A DNA stretch of 14,536 nt from an uncultured Flavihumibacter sp. (GCA_946482545.1 CAMLRX010000125.1:1-14536); one strand, 5' to 3'; shown: positions 5,535 to 13,653, numbered from the stretch's first letter. Notes: generated by a model not told the origin, from the letters alone. Program-made: numbers and translations.

Positions 5535-6524
5535 TTATTTACGTCTTGCGTTCAAACATTTGAAGGTGATCTCCCAGATACCCTCTACTTTAATGTCTAC
5601 CCAGGAGCGGATGGAAAGTGCCGCGTTGGGGTAAATGGAATTGGGGTATTCATCCAGTTCAACATATTGCGCGGGTACCCACATGTACGACCATTTGCTG
5701 TTCACTGGTGCATTCTTAAAGGGATACGGCGGTATGCCGAAATTGTACACCATGGTGGTGTCTGTGTACTGGGTTCTGTCGAACAGGGAAAAAGTGGTGA
5801 AATCATTCAGGAAAGATCCATCGGCCAGCAGGCGTGGCTTAATCTCATTTTTAGGATTGAATGGCTTATCAAATTTATCCACCAGCTTAAACCGTACTTC
5901 GTTCTTGCCTTCTCCTATCTTCTTCACGGTAACGGTACGCAGGTTATCGCTGAGGTAGGTGAAGGTGGCCGGGGTTCCATCCCGCGCGCCAGCTACTTTA
6001 CAGGCAGGTTCAATAAAATAGGGCGTTGCATCCTTCAGCACGATGGTAGCGGCGTCTTTGATGGTTTTCGTTCCCCTTACGTTCGACACTTCAAGGTCGA
6101 AAGTATATTCGCCGGCAGGAATATTTTTCGTACCGGTATTGAACCTGAAATAACCGCCGGAAGCTACGAAATCGAACGGTGGGTATTTACCGTATTCAAT
6201 TTTGCTGTTGAAGGCTTCCATCGTGGTATCAGCAGCACCAAGCGGCGCTTTGAATTTATAAGAATCATAGTTCTGGAACCATTCCGTGGCGGTTTTCCCA
6301 GTTGCTTTGTTCCGGATGTCCAGAAGTTTTACATTCAGCGGCAAGGTAGAGCCATCGGGGAAAATCAGGTTTTCGTTGGCGATCTTCACCACGCCTCTTT
6401 CGGCCTCTACAGTGGGGAACTGGTAGCGGATGCCTTCGCTGAGGTATCCTTCTTCCACCTTGCTGCACCCTGCCAGGGCAACGGCCAGCGTTGCGGTATA
6501 TAGTATGCGGTTTACATTTTTCAT
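5535..6524 (-). CDS. Lipoprotein of the SusCD operon (possibly DUF5007-like)
   Basis: A 329-residue predicted outer-membrane lipoprotein. Seen: signal peptide MKNVNRILYTATLAVALAGC with lipobox LAGC and lipidated Cys20, followed by SKVEEG. The rest is beta-rich and looks like two modules, an Ig-like half up to about residue 165 (KNIPAGEYTFDLEVSNVRGT is typical of such folds) and a second half ending in GIWEITFKCLNARRK. There is no catalytic motif. I chose the ATG at 6524 because it gives a complete lipoprotein signal; the frame continues 38 residues upstream through the preceding gene's 3' end. It is the last of four operon genes, 32 bp after the FAS1 lipoprotein. Its position, size and context resemble proteins called DUF5007, but I am unsure of that assignment. 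A surface substrate-binding or adhesion role is inference. Confidence 0.75.
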   Translation of the reverse strand: MKNVNRILYTATLAVALAGCSKVEEGYLSEGIRYQFPTVEAERGVVKIANENLIFPDGSTLPLNVKLLDIRNKATGKTATEWFQNYDSYKFKAPLGAADTTMEAFNSKIEYGKYPPFDFVASGGYFRFNTGTKNIPAGEYTFDLEVSNVRGTKTIKDAATIVLKDATPYFIEPACKVAGARDGTPATFTYLSDNLRTVTVKKIGEGKNEVRFKLVDKFDKPFNPKNEIKPRLLADGSFLNDFTTFSLFDRTQYTDTTMVYNFGIPPYPFKNAPVNSKWSYMWVPAQYVELDEYPNSIYPNAALSIRSWVDIKVEGIWEITFKCLNARRK

Positions 6525-6556
6525 TTGCTGTTTTTTATCCGAATGAAGGAATAACA

Positions 6557-7228
6557 TTATTTTCCGAAACCATACAGGTGTGTATTCTCCAATACGTGCA
6601 CCACACCATTGGTGGTGAGGATGCCGGTGGTCTGGCAACGCACTGCTATATCACGCTCCGCAACCGGTACCGTTACCCCTGGCTGGTCTCTTGTGCCAAT
6701 CACTTTGGTAAAAAAGATATACCTGGGTCTGGTGCTCACATCACTGGTATAATCTGTGGATTCCAGCAGGTACACCACTTTTCTATCTCCGGCGAGCAAG
6801 GTGGTATATTCTGTATCCGTCAGTTTCAATCCTGCTCTTTCCACGCGTTGCGAAACAATGTATTGGGAAAGCGTGTCTTTCAATTGTGTACTGCTGAAAG
6901 AATTGAGGTTGAATTTCAGTGCGCTGTCCTGTCCGTAAGTGTTCAGGATCCTGCCCCTGGTGGCGGTGAGCCAGTTTACCACGGCATAATCGGTACAGGC
7001 GAACAAGGTGTTGTTGTTTGCATTCACTGCTTCTTTCATGCCTGCACGGTCGATCATCAGGATCAGTGTGTCGAACAGGGCATTTTGTTTCAGGTAATCG
7101 TAGGTAGACATGTTTACCTGCGGGTTGTGTATTCCCCCGCCGTCAATAAAGTATTCTGTTTGCTTCTTGCAGGAAACGGCGGCAATACAAATCAGTACCG
7201 TTATGAGAAAAAGTTTTAACTGCTTCAT
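6557..7228 (-). CDS. Fasciclin (FAS1) domain lipoprotein
   Basis: A 223-residue predicted lipoprotein carrying one FAS1 domain, a fold used in cell adhesion and extracellular-matrix binding. Seen: signal peptide MKQLKLFLITVLICIAAVSC with lipobox AVSC and lipidated Cys20; the FAS1-like opening STYDYLKQNALFDTLILMID (41-60); the NTLFACTDYAVVNWL segment (73-87), corresponding to the usual 'TvFAPtd.A'; and the closing TTNGVVHVLENTHLYGF (205-221), the family's conserved 'NGvvHvid.vL'. I chose the ATG at 7228. A TTG three codons upstream is possible, but ATG gives a normal signal peptide. The gene starts 11 bp after the susD stop, so it is in the same operon. FAS1 lipoproteins next to SusCD are known in Bacteroidota, but their ligands are not. 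Confidence 0.85.
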   Translation of the reverse strand: MKQLKLFLITVLICIAAVSCKKQTEYFIDGGGIHNPQVNMSTYDYLKQNALFDTLILMIDRAGMKEAVNANNNTLFACTDYAVVNWLTATRGRILNTYGQDSALKFNLNSFSSTQLKDTLSQYIVSQRVERAGLKLTDTEYTTLLAGDRKVVYLLESTDYTSDVSTRPRYIFFTKVIGTRDQPGVTVPVAERDIAVRCQTTGILTTNGVVHVLENTHLYGFGK

Positions 7229-7239
7229 GATTTTCAATT

Positions 7240-8685
7240 TTAGTACCTGGAAATCCAGTAGGCATTTTGTACCAGCACTGCGTTGTCTTTAAAAATATCT
7301 TTCTGGATGGGCCATACCTGTGCACCTTCCGCTACTTCCTGCGCATTCAGGTGCGAAGGCAGGTGTTTGGGAAAATCAATGCGGAGCCTGTCCCAGTAAG
7401 CATGTCCTTCCATGAACAGTTCCCTGTGTCGTTCACGGAATATCTCATCCATTAGTACGGCATCGGGGAAATTCACATCGGGCAATCCGGCCCTTGTTCT
7501 TACAGCAGTAAGCAATGGGCGGGCTTCGGCATACCTTCCCCTCGCTGCCAGTGCTTCGGCGCGGAGCAGCATGATATCGCTGAGGCGGAAGATCACGATA
7601 TTGTCGTCGAACCTTCTGGTGGCGGGATTGGAAGGGTCACGGTATTCCACGTTCTGGAATTTCTTGCAGATCACGTTTCCGGCATATCTTTCGAACCAGA
7701 GCGCCCATCTTTTATCGGGATTGGCGGCGGTGGTATCCTGGTCGAACATATCGTATACCAGTTCCTGGTTCACGTACCAGGCATTGGTTTTGCCCGGGAT
7801 ATAGGGGTCTACCAGTAATTTTCCTGCGAAGCCATTCGCGTTTCCTTCCTGGCGGTCGGAACTGAACTCGATTTCGAAGATACTTTCGGTAGACTTTCCT
7901 TCAAACATGGTTACCGTTTGCGCAATGGGCAGCAGTGTATATCCACCTTTGGTGATGGCCTCGTTGGCGGCTTTTTCAGCATTTTCATAATCTTTCTGCC
8001 AGGCGTAAATATGTGCCATCAGCGCATAAGCGGAACCTTTATTGGCACGTACCGCGCGGTTGGTGGGCGCTGCATACCCGAACTGGAGTTTTTCCACTGC
8101 CAGTTTCAGATCTGCAATGCATCCGTTCAGTACATCTTCTTTTTTTGTTTTAGGAAGATTGGGTTCTGTTTGCGCATCTTTTTCAACGGTGGTAACGTAT
8201 ACACAATCGCCCCAGATTTTTGTCAGGTAGAAATAAGTGAGTGCACGGATGAAAAGCGCCTCTCCTATAACCGCCTGTTTCCCGGCTTCCCCTTCGCTGA
8301 ATTCTTCAGCGGGAATGTTGGCAACCTGCTCAATCACCAGGTTGGCATTGGCAGAAACTTTGTAGAAAGGACGCCAGTCGAGGAATGCGTCCTGGTAAGC
8401 TTCCGTATATTTTCCGGTAGCCACATTGGGCAGAAAGGTATCACCTGCAAAAGAGGCGAATGTTTCAGCAGGAATTTCACCGTAATAGTAATGCCGGTTG
8501 CCCTCGTTCAGCACATTCCTTAAACTGGCGTAGGTGCCGGAAATACCACCCAGCGCATCGTTTTCCGTTTTCCAGAAACCTTCTCTGTATATCGTATTCT
8601 CGGGCTCCTGCTCAATGATCTTCTTGCAGGAAGAAGCAGAAAGCAGTACGGCGCCCAATAGCAGTAAACAAGTTGTTTTTTTCAT
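7240..8685 (-). CDS. RagB/SusD-family outer-membrane lipoprotein
   Basis: A 481-residue surface glycan/peptide-binding lipoprotein that forms the lid of the SusC transporter. Seen: signal peptide MKKTTCLLLLGAVLLSASSC with lipobox SASSC and Cys20; the SusD-like N-terminal part (ENTIYREGFWKTENDALGGI, then GEALFIRALTYFYLTKIWGD around 141-160); TPR-like helices (NKGSAYALMAHIYAWQKDYENAEKAA); and the C-terminal RagB/SusD signatures FRLSDIMLLRAEALAARGRY and EIFRERHRELFMEGHAYWDRLR. The lipidated Cys is followed by KKIIEQEPE, an acidic stretch compatible with a Bacteroidota surface-export signal. It lies 35 bp downstream of susC in the same operon. The ligand is not predictable from sequence. Confidence 0.95.
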   Translation of the reverse strand: MKKTTCLLLLGAVLLSASSCKKIIEQEPENTIYREGFWKTENDALGGISGTYASLRNVLNEGNRHYYYGEIPAETFASFAGDTFLPNVATGKYTEAYQDAFLDWRPFYKVSANANLVIEQVANIPAEEFSEGEAGKQAVIGEALFIRALTYFYLTKIWGDCVYVTTVEKDAQTEPNLPKTKKEDVLNGCIADLKLAVEKLQFGYAAPTNRAVRANKGSAYALMAHIYAWQKDYENAEKAANEAITKGGYTLLPIAQTVTMFEGKSTESIFEIEFSSDRQEGNANGFAGKLLVDPYIPGKTNAWYVNQELVYDMFDQDTTAANPDKRWALWFERYAGNVICKKFQNVEYRDPSNPATRRFDDNIVIFRLSDIMLLRAEALAARGRYAEARPLLTAVRTRAGLPDVNFPDAVLMDEIFRERHRELFMEGHAYWDRLRIDFPKHLPSHLNAQEVAEGAQVWPIQKDIFKDNAVLVQNAYWISRY

Positions 8686-8720
8686 TTCAGAACTTTTTGC
8701 ATGAATATTTTCATCCCCGC

Positions 8721-11700
8721 TTAGAAGGTCAGGCTCAGGCCCACGGTTGCTTTTTTAGGAATGGGATAACTCTGTCCGTTGTAGTAACCGTAAAAGTCGA
8801 CCTGCTCGGCATCGGGAACAGTTTCTGCGTTTTGCAGGATGAATACGTTGTCCAGTGTGGCGTAGAACCTGAGTCCCTTTATTTTAAGCCTGTCAACGAT
8901 GCGTTGTTCCAGGTTATACCCCAGTTGCACGGTCTTCATCCTGAAATAACTTCCTTTATCCATGTAGATAGAAGAGTTCGGGTTCCAGGTGTAGAGATCA
9001 GTGCGGATAGGTATTCTCGGGTAACGCGCCTCATCGCCGGGTTTCATCCAAACGCCCATATTTTCATAATTGGAAATAGACATCTGCGAGAACCTGTTGA
9101 TCCCGCCGAACGTGATGTTGTCCCAGAATTCATTCACCAGTGAGTTGTTCTGGATATCCCTGTCGAGGGTGAATACACAGTTGATGGAAAGCGACCAGTT
9201 TTTATAGATGAAATCGTTCAGCAAACCGCCCACGATAGCGGGGTTTGGATCGAGTTGTGTAATAAAATCGCCGTATGCGCTGGTTTTATCGTCTTTGATC
9301 CAGTAGTCGCCATTGGCATCGTAGAAACGGGCCCAGCCTGCGCCGGGTACGGATCCCCGGAAGATATAGCTGATCTTATTTCCGGTAAGCGGATCCACGG
9401 GAATATCACCTTCCGTAGAATATACCCCCTGGTATTCGATCAGGTTGAACAGGTTGGTGGAGCGGCCCACCACCAGTTTGTTGTTGGAATAGAAACCGCC
9501 TGTATACAGGTCGCGGTTACCGTTGGGCAATTTGGTGATGATGTCTCTGTTCTTCGCCAGTGTTAGGCGTGTATTCCACTGCAGCACACTGGAACGCGAG
9601 AGGTTCTTTGTGTTGATCGCTACTTCTACACCGTAGTTGCGTACCCCTACCCCATTTGTTTGTATTCTTTCATAACCTGTATGGTAAGGAAGGGTGAATT
9701 CGAAGAAACCGTTCTTCACTTCACGAACGTAAGCATCTGTTTCAAGACGAATCCTGCTCTGGCTTCCGAAGTTCACATCCATACCCACATTGTACTGATG
9801 GGTATTTACCCACGAAAGTTTATCCTGCGCCACACCATTCAGCCAATCGGGCTGCACCGCGATTTGTCCGTTGTAAGAAAGAGAAGCATCCGCTGCGCCG
9901 GAGAAACCGCCGGAACCCGCAAGGTATTTGTTGTAGGCAAGATAGTATCCATACCGCGCCGGGGGTTCCACACCATTAACGCCCCAACTGGCGCGGAGTT
10001 TCAGGTAACTGATAAGTTTACTTTCCCGGAGGAATTTCTCATCGGAAGCGATCCAGCCCAGTGAAACGGAAGGGAAATAAGCCCAGCGGTTGTCTTTACC
10101 GAAACGGGAAGAGGCATCGGCCCTGAAGTTTGCGGCCAGGATATACTTCGAATCGAAATCGTACTGGAACTGTCCGTAGTAGGAAAGCAACCCTCTGCTG
10201 CTCACATTGGAAGACCCGGTAAGGTAGTCCTGCTGAACGCCTTGTACCACCTGGATCAGGTCGTTGATGATGTTTGTGCCGCCCGCCATCACACTCCTGT
10301 TCTGTTCGTATTCAAAACTGTTACCGGCGGTAAACACAATGTTGTGTACGTCCTTTATGCTTTTGGTATACGTGAGCCAGGAAGTGAGGGAACTGTTGGA
10401 GCTTTCGTTCGCCTGCGAACCAGCAACGGCCAGGCCGTTAGAAGTCACTCTTCCCGCCGCGAAATACTCTCTCCTGCTGGGATAGAGTGAAAATGCAGCC
10501 CTTGTCTGGAGCGAAAGGTCTTTGAACAGTTGGTAGGAAGCCTGAACGTTCAGGTTCATGTTATGGTTGATGCGTTTGTCCTTTACATACTTTGTGGTAC
10601 CTGTTCTGGATTCATAATCCACATCGCTGAGGTACAGCAAAGAAGAAGGCATACTTCCGGGTTCAAGCGGAATCGCGTTCCTGCTATCGGAGCCTGCCTT
10701 CCGGTCGATAAGGGAGTAACGCAATACAGATTGTATACTGAGTTTATCCGTTGGTTTGAAATTGAGGTTGGAACTGAAGGAATACCTTCTGAAACCATAG
10801 TTCTTCACCACACCTTCTTCATCGTAATAGCCCATGCTTACGCGGTAATTGGAATTGGCCGCGCCTCCGCTGATGGAGAAATCGTAGTTCCTGACAATGC
10901 CGTTCTGGTAGAACAACTTCTGCCAGTCGGTGGCGTTGTTGAAAGCGGGGTTCAAACTATCCGTGAGGATCATGGGCAGTGCGGTAGCCATCTGCGCATG
11001 GCTGGACTGATCGCGGATCACATCAATCTTAGCCCTGCGTTCAGCGATGCCGCCCAGTACTTCTCTCAGTTTGGGTATTTGTGTGATGCCCTGGTAAGCG
11101 TTGAAGTTCAGTACCGGCTTGCCCGACTTGGCACGCTTGGTGGTAATCACGATAACACCGTTTGCACCGCGTGCACCATAAATAGCGGCTGCGGATGCAT
11201 CCTTCAGAACATCTATGGATTCAATATCATTGGGATTGATGCCCGCGAGGAAGTTGGTGCCCGTTTGCTGGAACTGGGAAACATCATCGTTGTTATAAGG
11301 GATACCATCAATAATATACAAAGGGTTACTCACAACCGGGTTTTCCGAATCGAGGTCGCGACCAATCTGGGTATTACCCCTGATGAGCACAACACCCTGA
11401 ACACCTGGTTCGCCGGAAAAGTTCTGCACGTTCAATCCCGATACGCGTCCCTGCATTAACTGGTCAACGCTTGCAGCGGGAAGGTTCTCAATTTCCTTTC
11501 CTTTTACAGTGGAAACGGCCCCCGTCATTTTACGCCGCTTCACGCCCTGGTAGCCCACTACCACGACATCATCCATCTGGGTGGAGCCGGATTCCGTTAA
11601 GCGTACCTGCACATTTTGCTGATCGGCACCCACGTTAATGGTTTGCGCATCGAATCCTACATAAGAAACAATAAGCGCTGCTTTGCCATTCGGCACATCA

Positions 11701-11903
11701 ATGGTAAATTTTCCGCCTGCTGTGGTGAGCGTATTCCTGTTCGCTCCTTTTACTTCAACAGTGGCCCCTTCCAGCGGGGCGTTGGTCTTGCTGTCCTGTA
11801 CCACCCCATTGATCTTGCGCGTTTGTGCCATCAAAGAAGGGGCACACGCCATAAGAAACAACAGGCATGCAAAAGACATGACACCACCTCTAACTTTTCG
11901 CAT
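8721..11903 (-). CDS. SusC/RagA-family TonB-dependent outer-membrane transporter
   Basis: A 1060-residue outer-membrane importer energised by TonB-ExbBD. Domains in order: signal peptide (1-26, cleaved at ...SLMA/QTRK); carboxypeptidase-regulatory-like beta domain (about 29-103, INGVVQDSKTNAPLEGATVEV ... VSYVGFD); TonB-box region and plug (about 108-256) with DDVVVVGY, LPAASVDQLMQGRVSGL, PLYIIDGIP, DIESIDVLKDASAAAIYG and the SusC hallmark GARGANGVIVITTK (243-256); then a 22-strand-type beta barrel ending in the terminal aromatic ...VGLSLTF. Full length, no frameshift. The LMAC near the N-terminus is not treated as a lipobox because SusC proteins are integral barrels. It is the first gene of the susC-susD-FAS1-lipoprotein operon. 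There is no adjacent ECF sigma/anti-sigma pair and no STN domain, so regulation is probably not by that route. Confidence 0.96.
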   Translation of the reverse strand: MRKVRGGVMSFACLLFLMACAPSLMAQTRKINGVVQDSKTNAPLEGATVEVKGANRNTLTTAGGKFTIDVPNGKAALIVSYVGFDAQTINVGADQQNVQVRLTESGSTQMDDVVVVGYQGVKRRKMTGAVSTVKGKEIENLPAASVDQLMQGRVSGLNVQNFSGEPGVQGVVLIRGNTQIGRDLDSENPVVSNPLYIIDGIPYNNDDVSQFQQTGTNFLAGINPNDIESIDVLKDASAAAIYGARGANGVIVITTKRAKSGKPVLNFNAYQGITQIPKLREVLGGIAERRAKIDVIRDQSSHAQMATALPMILTDSLNPAFNNATDWQKLFYQNGIVRNYDFSISGGAANSNYRVSMGYYDEEGVVKNYGFRRYSFSSNLNFKPTDKLSIQSVLRYSLIDRKAGSDSRNAIPLEPGSMPSSLLYLSDVDYESRTGTTKYVKDKRINHNMNLNVQASYQLFKDLSLQTRAAFSLYPSRREYFAAGRVTSNGLAVAGSQANESSNSSLTSWLTYTKSIKDVHNIVFTAGNSFEYEQNRSVMAGGTNIINDLIQVVQGVQQDYLTGSSNVSSRGLLSYYGQFQYDFDSKYILAANFRADASSRFGKDNRWAYFPSVSLGWIASDEKFLRESKLISYLKLRASWGVNGVEPPARYGYYLAYNKYLAGSGGFSGAADASLSYNGQIAVQPDWLNGVAQDKLSWVNTHQYNVGMDVNFGSQSRIRLETDAYVREVKNGFFEFTLPYHTGYERIQTNGVGVRNYGVEVAINTKNLSRSSVLQWNTRLTLAKNRDIITKLPNGNRDLYTGGFYSNNKLVVGRSTNLFNLIEYQGVYSTEGDIPVDPLTGNKISYIFRGSVPGAGWARFYDANGDYWIKDDKTSAYGDFITQLDPNPAIVGGLLNDFIYKNWSLSINCVFTLDRDIQNNSLVNEFWDNITFGGINRFSQMSISNYENMGVWMKPGDEARYPRIPIRTDLYTWNPNSSIYMDKGSYFRMKTVQLGYNLEQRIVDRLKIKGLRFYATLDNVFILQNAETVPDAEQVDFYGYYNGQSYPIPKKATVGLSLTF

Positions 11904-12069
11904 TAGTTTTGGTTTTTGTGAGTAATAAATAAACGGTAGGGTTGGTTACCTGCAAGTAAGGTGTAGCGGGGGTTAGGTTAGCAACATCGTCCGGGTTGAA
12001 CTATGAATTGTGAAGTTGATATTTTTTTAACAAATCCAGTAACAGCAAGCATTTCAAGACATTAAATGC
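11904..12069 (-). promoter_or_regulatory. susC upstream region, promoter not resolved
   Basis: This leader/promoter region separates the hairpin at 12070 from the susC start. I see no exact TTG-N19-TAnnTTTG promoter. The nearest is a shortened TACTTG box (about 11954-11959, minus strand) with a TTG about 23 bp upstream, which is weak. An A/T-rich stretch at 12022-12034 and several purine-rich GGTTA/GGTTAG words (11940-11980) are present without an evident function. Upstream of susC, ACAAAAACCAAAACTA gives no Shine-Dalgarno, as is common in this phylum. Confidence 0.3.
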
Positions 12070-12120
12070 AAAAAGCGCAAACGATTGAAAATGACGTTTC
12101 AAACGTTTGCGCTTTTTTTT
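12070..12120. terminator. Long bidirectional hairpin terminator below the sulfatase
   Basis: Positions 12070-12090 pair with 12097-12117 over 21 positions with a single A-A mismatch and a 6-nt loop (ATGACG). The outer bases are five A on the left and T8 (12113-12120) on the right. It lies 54 bp past the sulfatase stop and about 165 bp before susC, so it should end the leftward sulfatase transcript and insulate susC. Its arms contain operator-like CAAACGATTG and CAAACGTTTG sequences, so it may also be a protein-binding site. Confidence 0.75.
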
Positions 12121-12168
12121 GAGCAGGATAAGTATGAAGTGAAATGCAATCGTTTGCTGATCGCAAAC
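12078..12168. promoter_or_regulatory. Cluster of LacI-type operator-like palindromes
   Basis: Three CG-centred near-palindromes: CAAACGATTG (12078-12087), the perfect CAAACGTTTG (12100-12109, extended to CAAACGTTTGCGC at 12112) and GCAATCGTTTGC (12146-12157). Centres of the first two are 22 bp apart, about two helical turns. A further inverted repeat, GTTTGC-TGATC-GCAAAC (12152-12168), overlaps the third. LacI-family regulators characteristically bind such CG-centred palindromes, and an identical 13-mer lies next to the lacI-family gene. The first two are the arms of one hairpin, so they are not independent; the third and the distant copy are. Confidence 0.5.
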
Positions 12169-12173
12169 ACCAG

Positions 12174-13556
12174 TTATATACCGAGGTGAAAGTTGTTGCT
12201 TTCAGGTTTTGTGTGTTCTTTGTCCATGAGCTGCTCCAGTTCCTTTACTTTGGAAGGATAACCTGTGGAGATATCGTTTTTCTCTCCCGGATCAGTGCCC
12301 AGATCGTACAGCTCGGTTCGCAGTGGTTTTTCATTGTTGTAAAAACGGATCGCTTTCCAGTTGCCGAACCGGACGGCTTGTTTAAAACCGCCTTCATAAA
12401 ATTCCCAGTACAACACCCCATGAGGCCGTTGGTGTTCTCCTTTCAGTGAAGGAAGAATAGAAAGGCCGCTTTTGGCAACGGGTTTTCCGCCCGCCACTTC
12501 AGTAAACGTGGGCAATATATCCCAGAACGCCGCTTCGAAGTCTGAGGTGGCACCTGCTTTCACCATAGCTGGCCATTTCACGATAAATGGTACCCTGATG
12601 CCCCCTTCATACATGTCTCTTTTTTTGCCCCGGAAGGGACCGCTGCTTTGGAAGCAATCAAACACATCTCCCGCCGTTCTGCCTCCTTCAGTATGTGTGC
12701 CATTGTCGCTGGTAAAAACGACGATGGTATTGTCGTCCATCTTCAGTTGCTTCAGCAACGCGTTGATCTTTCCCACATAATCATCCATACTGCTCACCAT
12801 AGCCGCATAAGCCGCTTTGGGATTGGGTTGCCCGCGGTAATGCTGTCCTTCCTTCCAGGGTGTTTCCGGTTGGAAAATACTTTTTCCCTGTACATCCAGG
12901 TAAGGCATCAGGTACCTTTCGGGCACGCGGAGTTCTGCATGAGGAAGTGTGAAAGAAAGGTAAAGAAAGAAGGGCTGTTGGCGCTGCCGCGCGATGAAGG
13001 CCATGGCAGAATCGGTGAACATTTCGTTGTAGAAAACATCCTTATTCAAACGAAGCAGATCAGTCGTACCCTTGTGCATGTACCAGATGGAATCACCATG
13101 CTGGAAATGTGCCTCTTTGTTTTCGAGGTGTCCCACAAAATAATCCCAGCCTTTTTTATGCGGAACGCCGGTGGTGTGTTGAAGCCCCAGTCCCCACTTC
13201 CCTACCATCGCCGTTTCATAACCGCGTTGTTGCAGGTACTGCGACAGAATGGTATCCTGTGGCCGGAGGTAGATGGGTGCGTTGCCCCGTATGTAAGTTT
13301 TGCCCGTATGTTCTCCTGTCATCAACGCTGCGCGGGAAGGGGAACACACCGTACTGCCCGCATAGAAATCGGTGAACTTCATGCCCTGTTGGGCCATTTT
13401 GTCGAGTTGTGGTGTCTTGATCTTTTGCTGGCCATAACAACCAAGATCACCATAACCCATATCATCTGCGAGGATAAAAATAATGTTGGGCTGTTTTTTT
13501 TGTTGCGCCACGGCACCACCGGCAACCAGCAGTAAGGCAAGCATCAATTGCTTCAT
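12174..13556 (-). CDS. Secreted type I (FGly) sulfatase
   Basis: A 460-residue arylsulfatase-family enzyme that hydrolyses sulfate esters, probably on a glycan, in the periplasm or outside the cell. Seen: cleavable signal peptide (MKQLMLALLLVAGGAVAQ); the metal-binding start PNIIFILADDMGYGDLG with Asp31/Asp32; the sulfatase signature CSPSRAALMTG with Cys71, the residue matured to formylglycine by an anaerobic or FGE-type system; GKWGLG with Lys120; PHAEL with His206; and the second metal site TSDNG (Asp284/Asn285). The C-terminal subdomain with LYDLGTDPGEKNDIS is typical. It ends in HLGI without a lipobox. Length is usual for the family. It is monocistronic, divergent from a LacI-family regulator and flanked by operator-like palindromes on both sides. 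Substrate is unknown; resemblance is to the arylsulfatase A/GalNAc-6-sulfatase type. No maturase is in the window. Confidence 0.94.
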   Translation of the reverse strand: MKQLMLALLLVAGGAVAQQKKQPNIIFILADDMGYGDLGCYGQQKIKTPQLDKMAQQGMKFTDFYAGSTVCSPSRAALMTGEHTGKTYIRGNAPIYLRPQDTILSQYLQQRGYETAMVGKWGLGLQHTTGVPHKKGWDYFVGHLENKEAHFQHGDSIWYMHKGTTDLLRLNKDVFYNEMFTDSAMAFIARQRQQPFFLYLSFTLPHAELRVPERYLMPYLDVQGKSIFQPETPWKEGQHYRGQPNPKAAYAAMVSSMDDYVGKINALLKQLKMDDNTIVVFTSDNGTHTEGGRTAGDVFDCFQSSGPFRGKKRDMYEGGIRVPFIVKWPAMVKAGATSDFEAAFWDILPTFTEVAGGKPVAKSGLSILPSLKGEHQRPHGVLYWEFYEGGFKQAVRFGNWKAIRFYNNEKPLRTELYDLGTDPGEKNDISTGYPSKVKELEQLMDKEHTKPESNNFHLGI

Positions 13557-13586
13557 AATAAGAGGTTTGGTTGAGCGAATTGCTCC

Positions 13587-13594
13587 CGAAAGTA
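13587..13594 (-). promoter_or_regulatory. Possible -7 box of the sulfatase promoter
   Basis: On the minus strand TACTTTCG differs from the Bacteroidota TAnnTTTG consensus by one base and lies 30 nt before the start codon. Twenty bases upstream is TGG in place of the -33 TTG. A small GGGT-AAA-ACCC inverted repeat (13606-13616) sits between the boxes. The operator-like palindrome at 13632 would then be about 50 bp upstream of transcription start. Confidence 0.3.
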
Positions 13595-13631
13595 CAATAG
13601 AGAAAGGGTTTTACCCATGTATTTTGCAGCA

Positions 13632-13644
13632 CAAACGTTTGCGC
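13632..13644. promoter_or_regulatory. LacI-type operator in the sulfatase/lacI divergent region
   Basis: CAAACGTTTGCGC contains a perfect 10-bp palindrome centred on CG, the usual form of LacI-family operators, and repeats exactly the 13-mer at 12100-12112. It sits 75 bp upstream of the sulfatase start and 56 bp upstream of the regulator's start. It could therefore control both and give autoregulation. Confidence 0.55.
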
Positions 13645-13653
13645 AACTTTTAC

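Noticed and set aside
5667..6503. 278-residue open frame on the plus strand
   Set aside because: It lies antisense to the lipoprotein gene, which has a complete signal peptide and lipobox; the plus-strand translation shows no family-like motifs.
10530..11459. 309-residue open frame on the plus strand
   Set aside because: It is the complement of the SusC plug and barrel region, which is strongly supported; the frame is open because of the codon use of the real gene.
11844..11903. Lipobox-like LMAC in the SusC signal peptide
   Set aside because: SusC proteins are integral beta barrels; a normal signal peptidase I site (SLMA/Q) follows a few residues later.
12648..13535. 295-residue open frame on the plus strand
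   Set aside because: It is antisense to the sulfatase, which carries all the active-site motifs on the minus strand.
140..13556. A sulfur regulon joining metX/metZ with the sulfatase
   Set aside because: The two blocks are 9 kb apart with unrelated operons between, and no shared operator was found; sulfatases of this type usually serve glycan use rather than sulfur supply.
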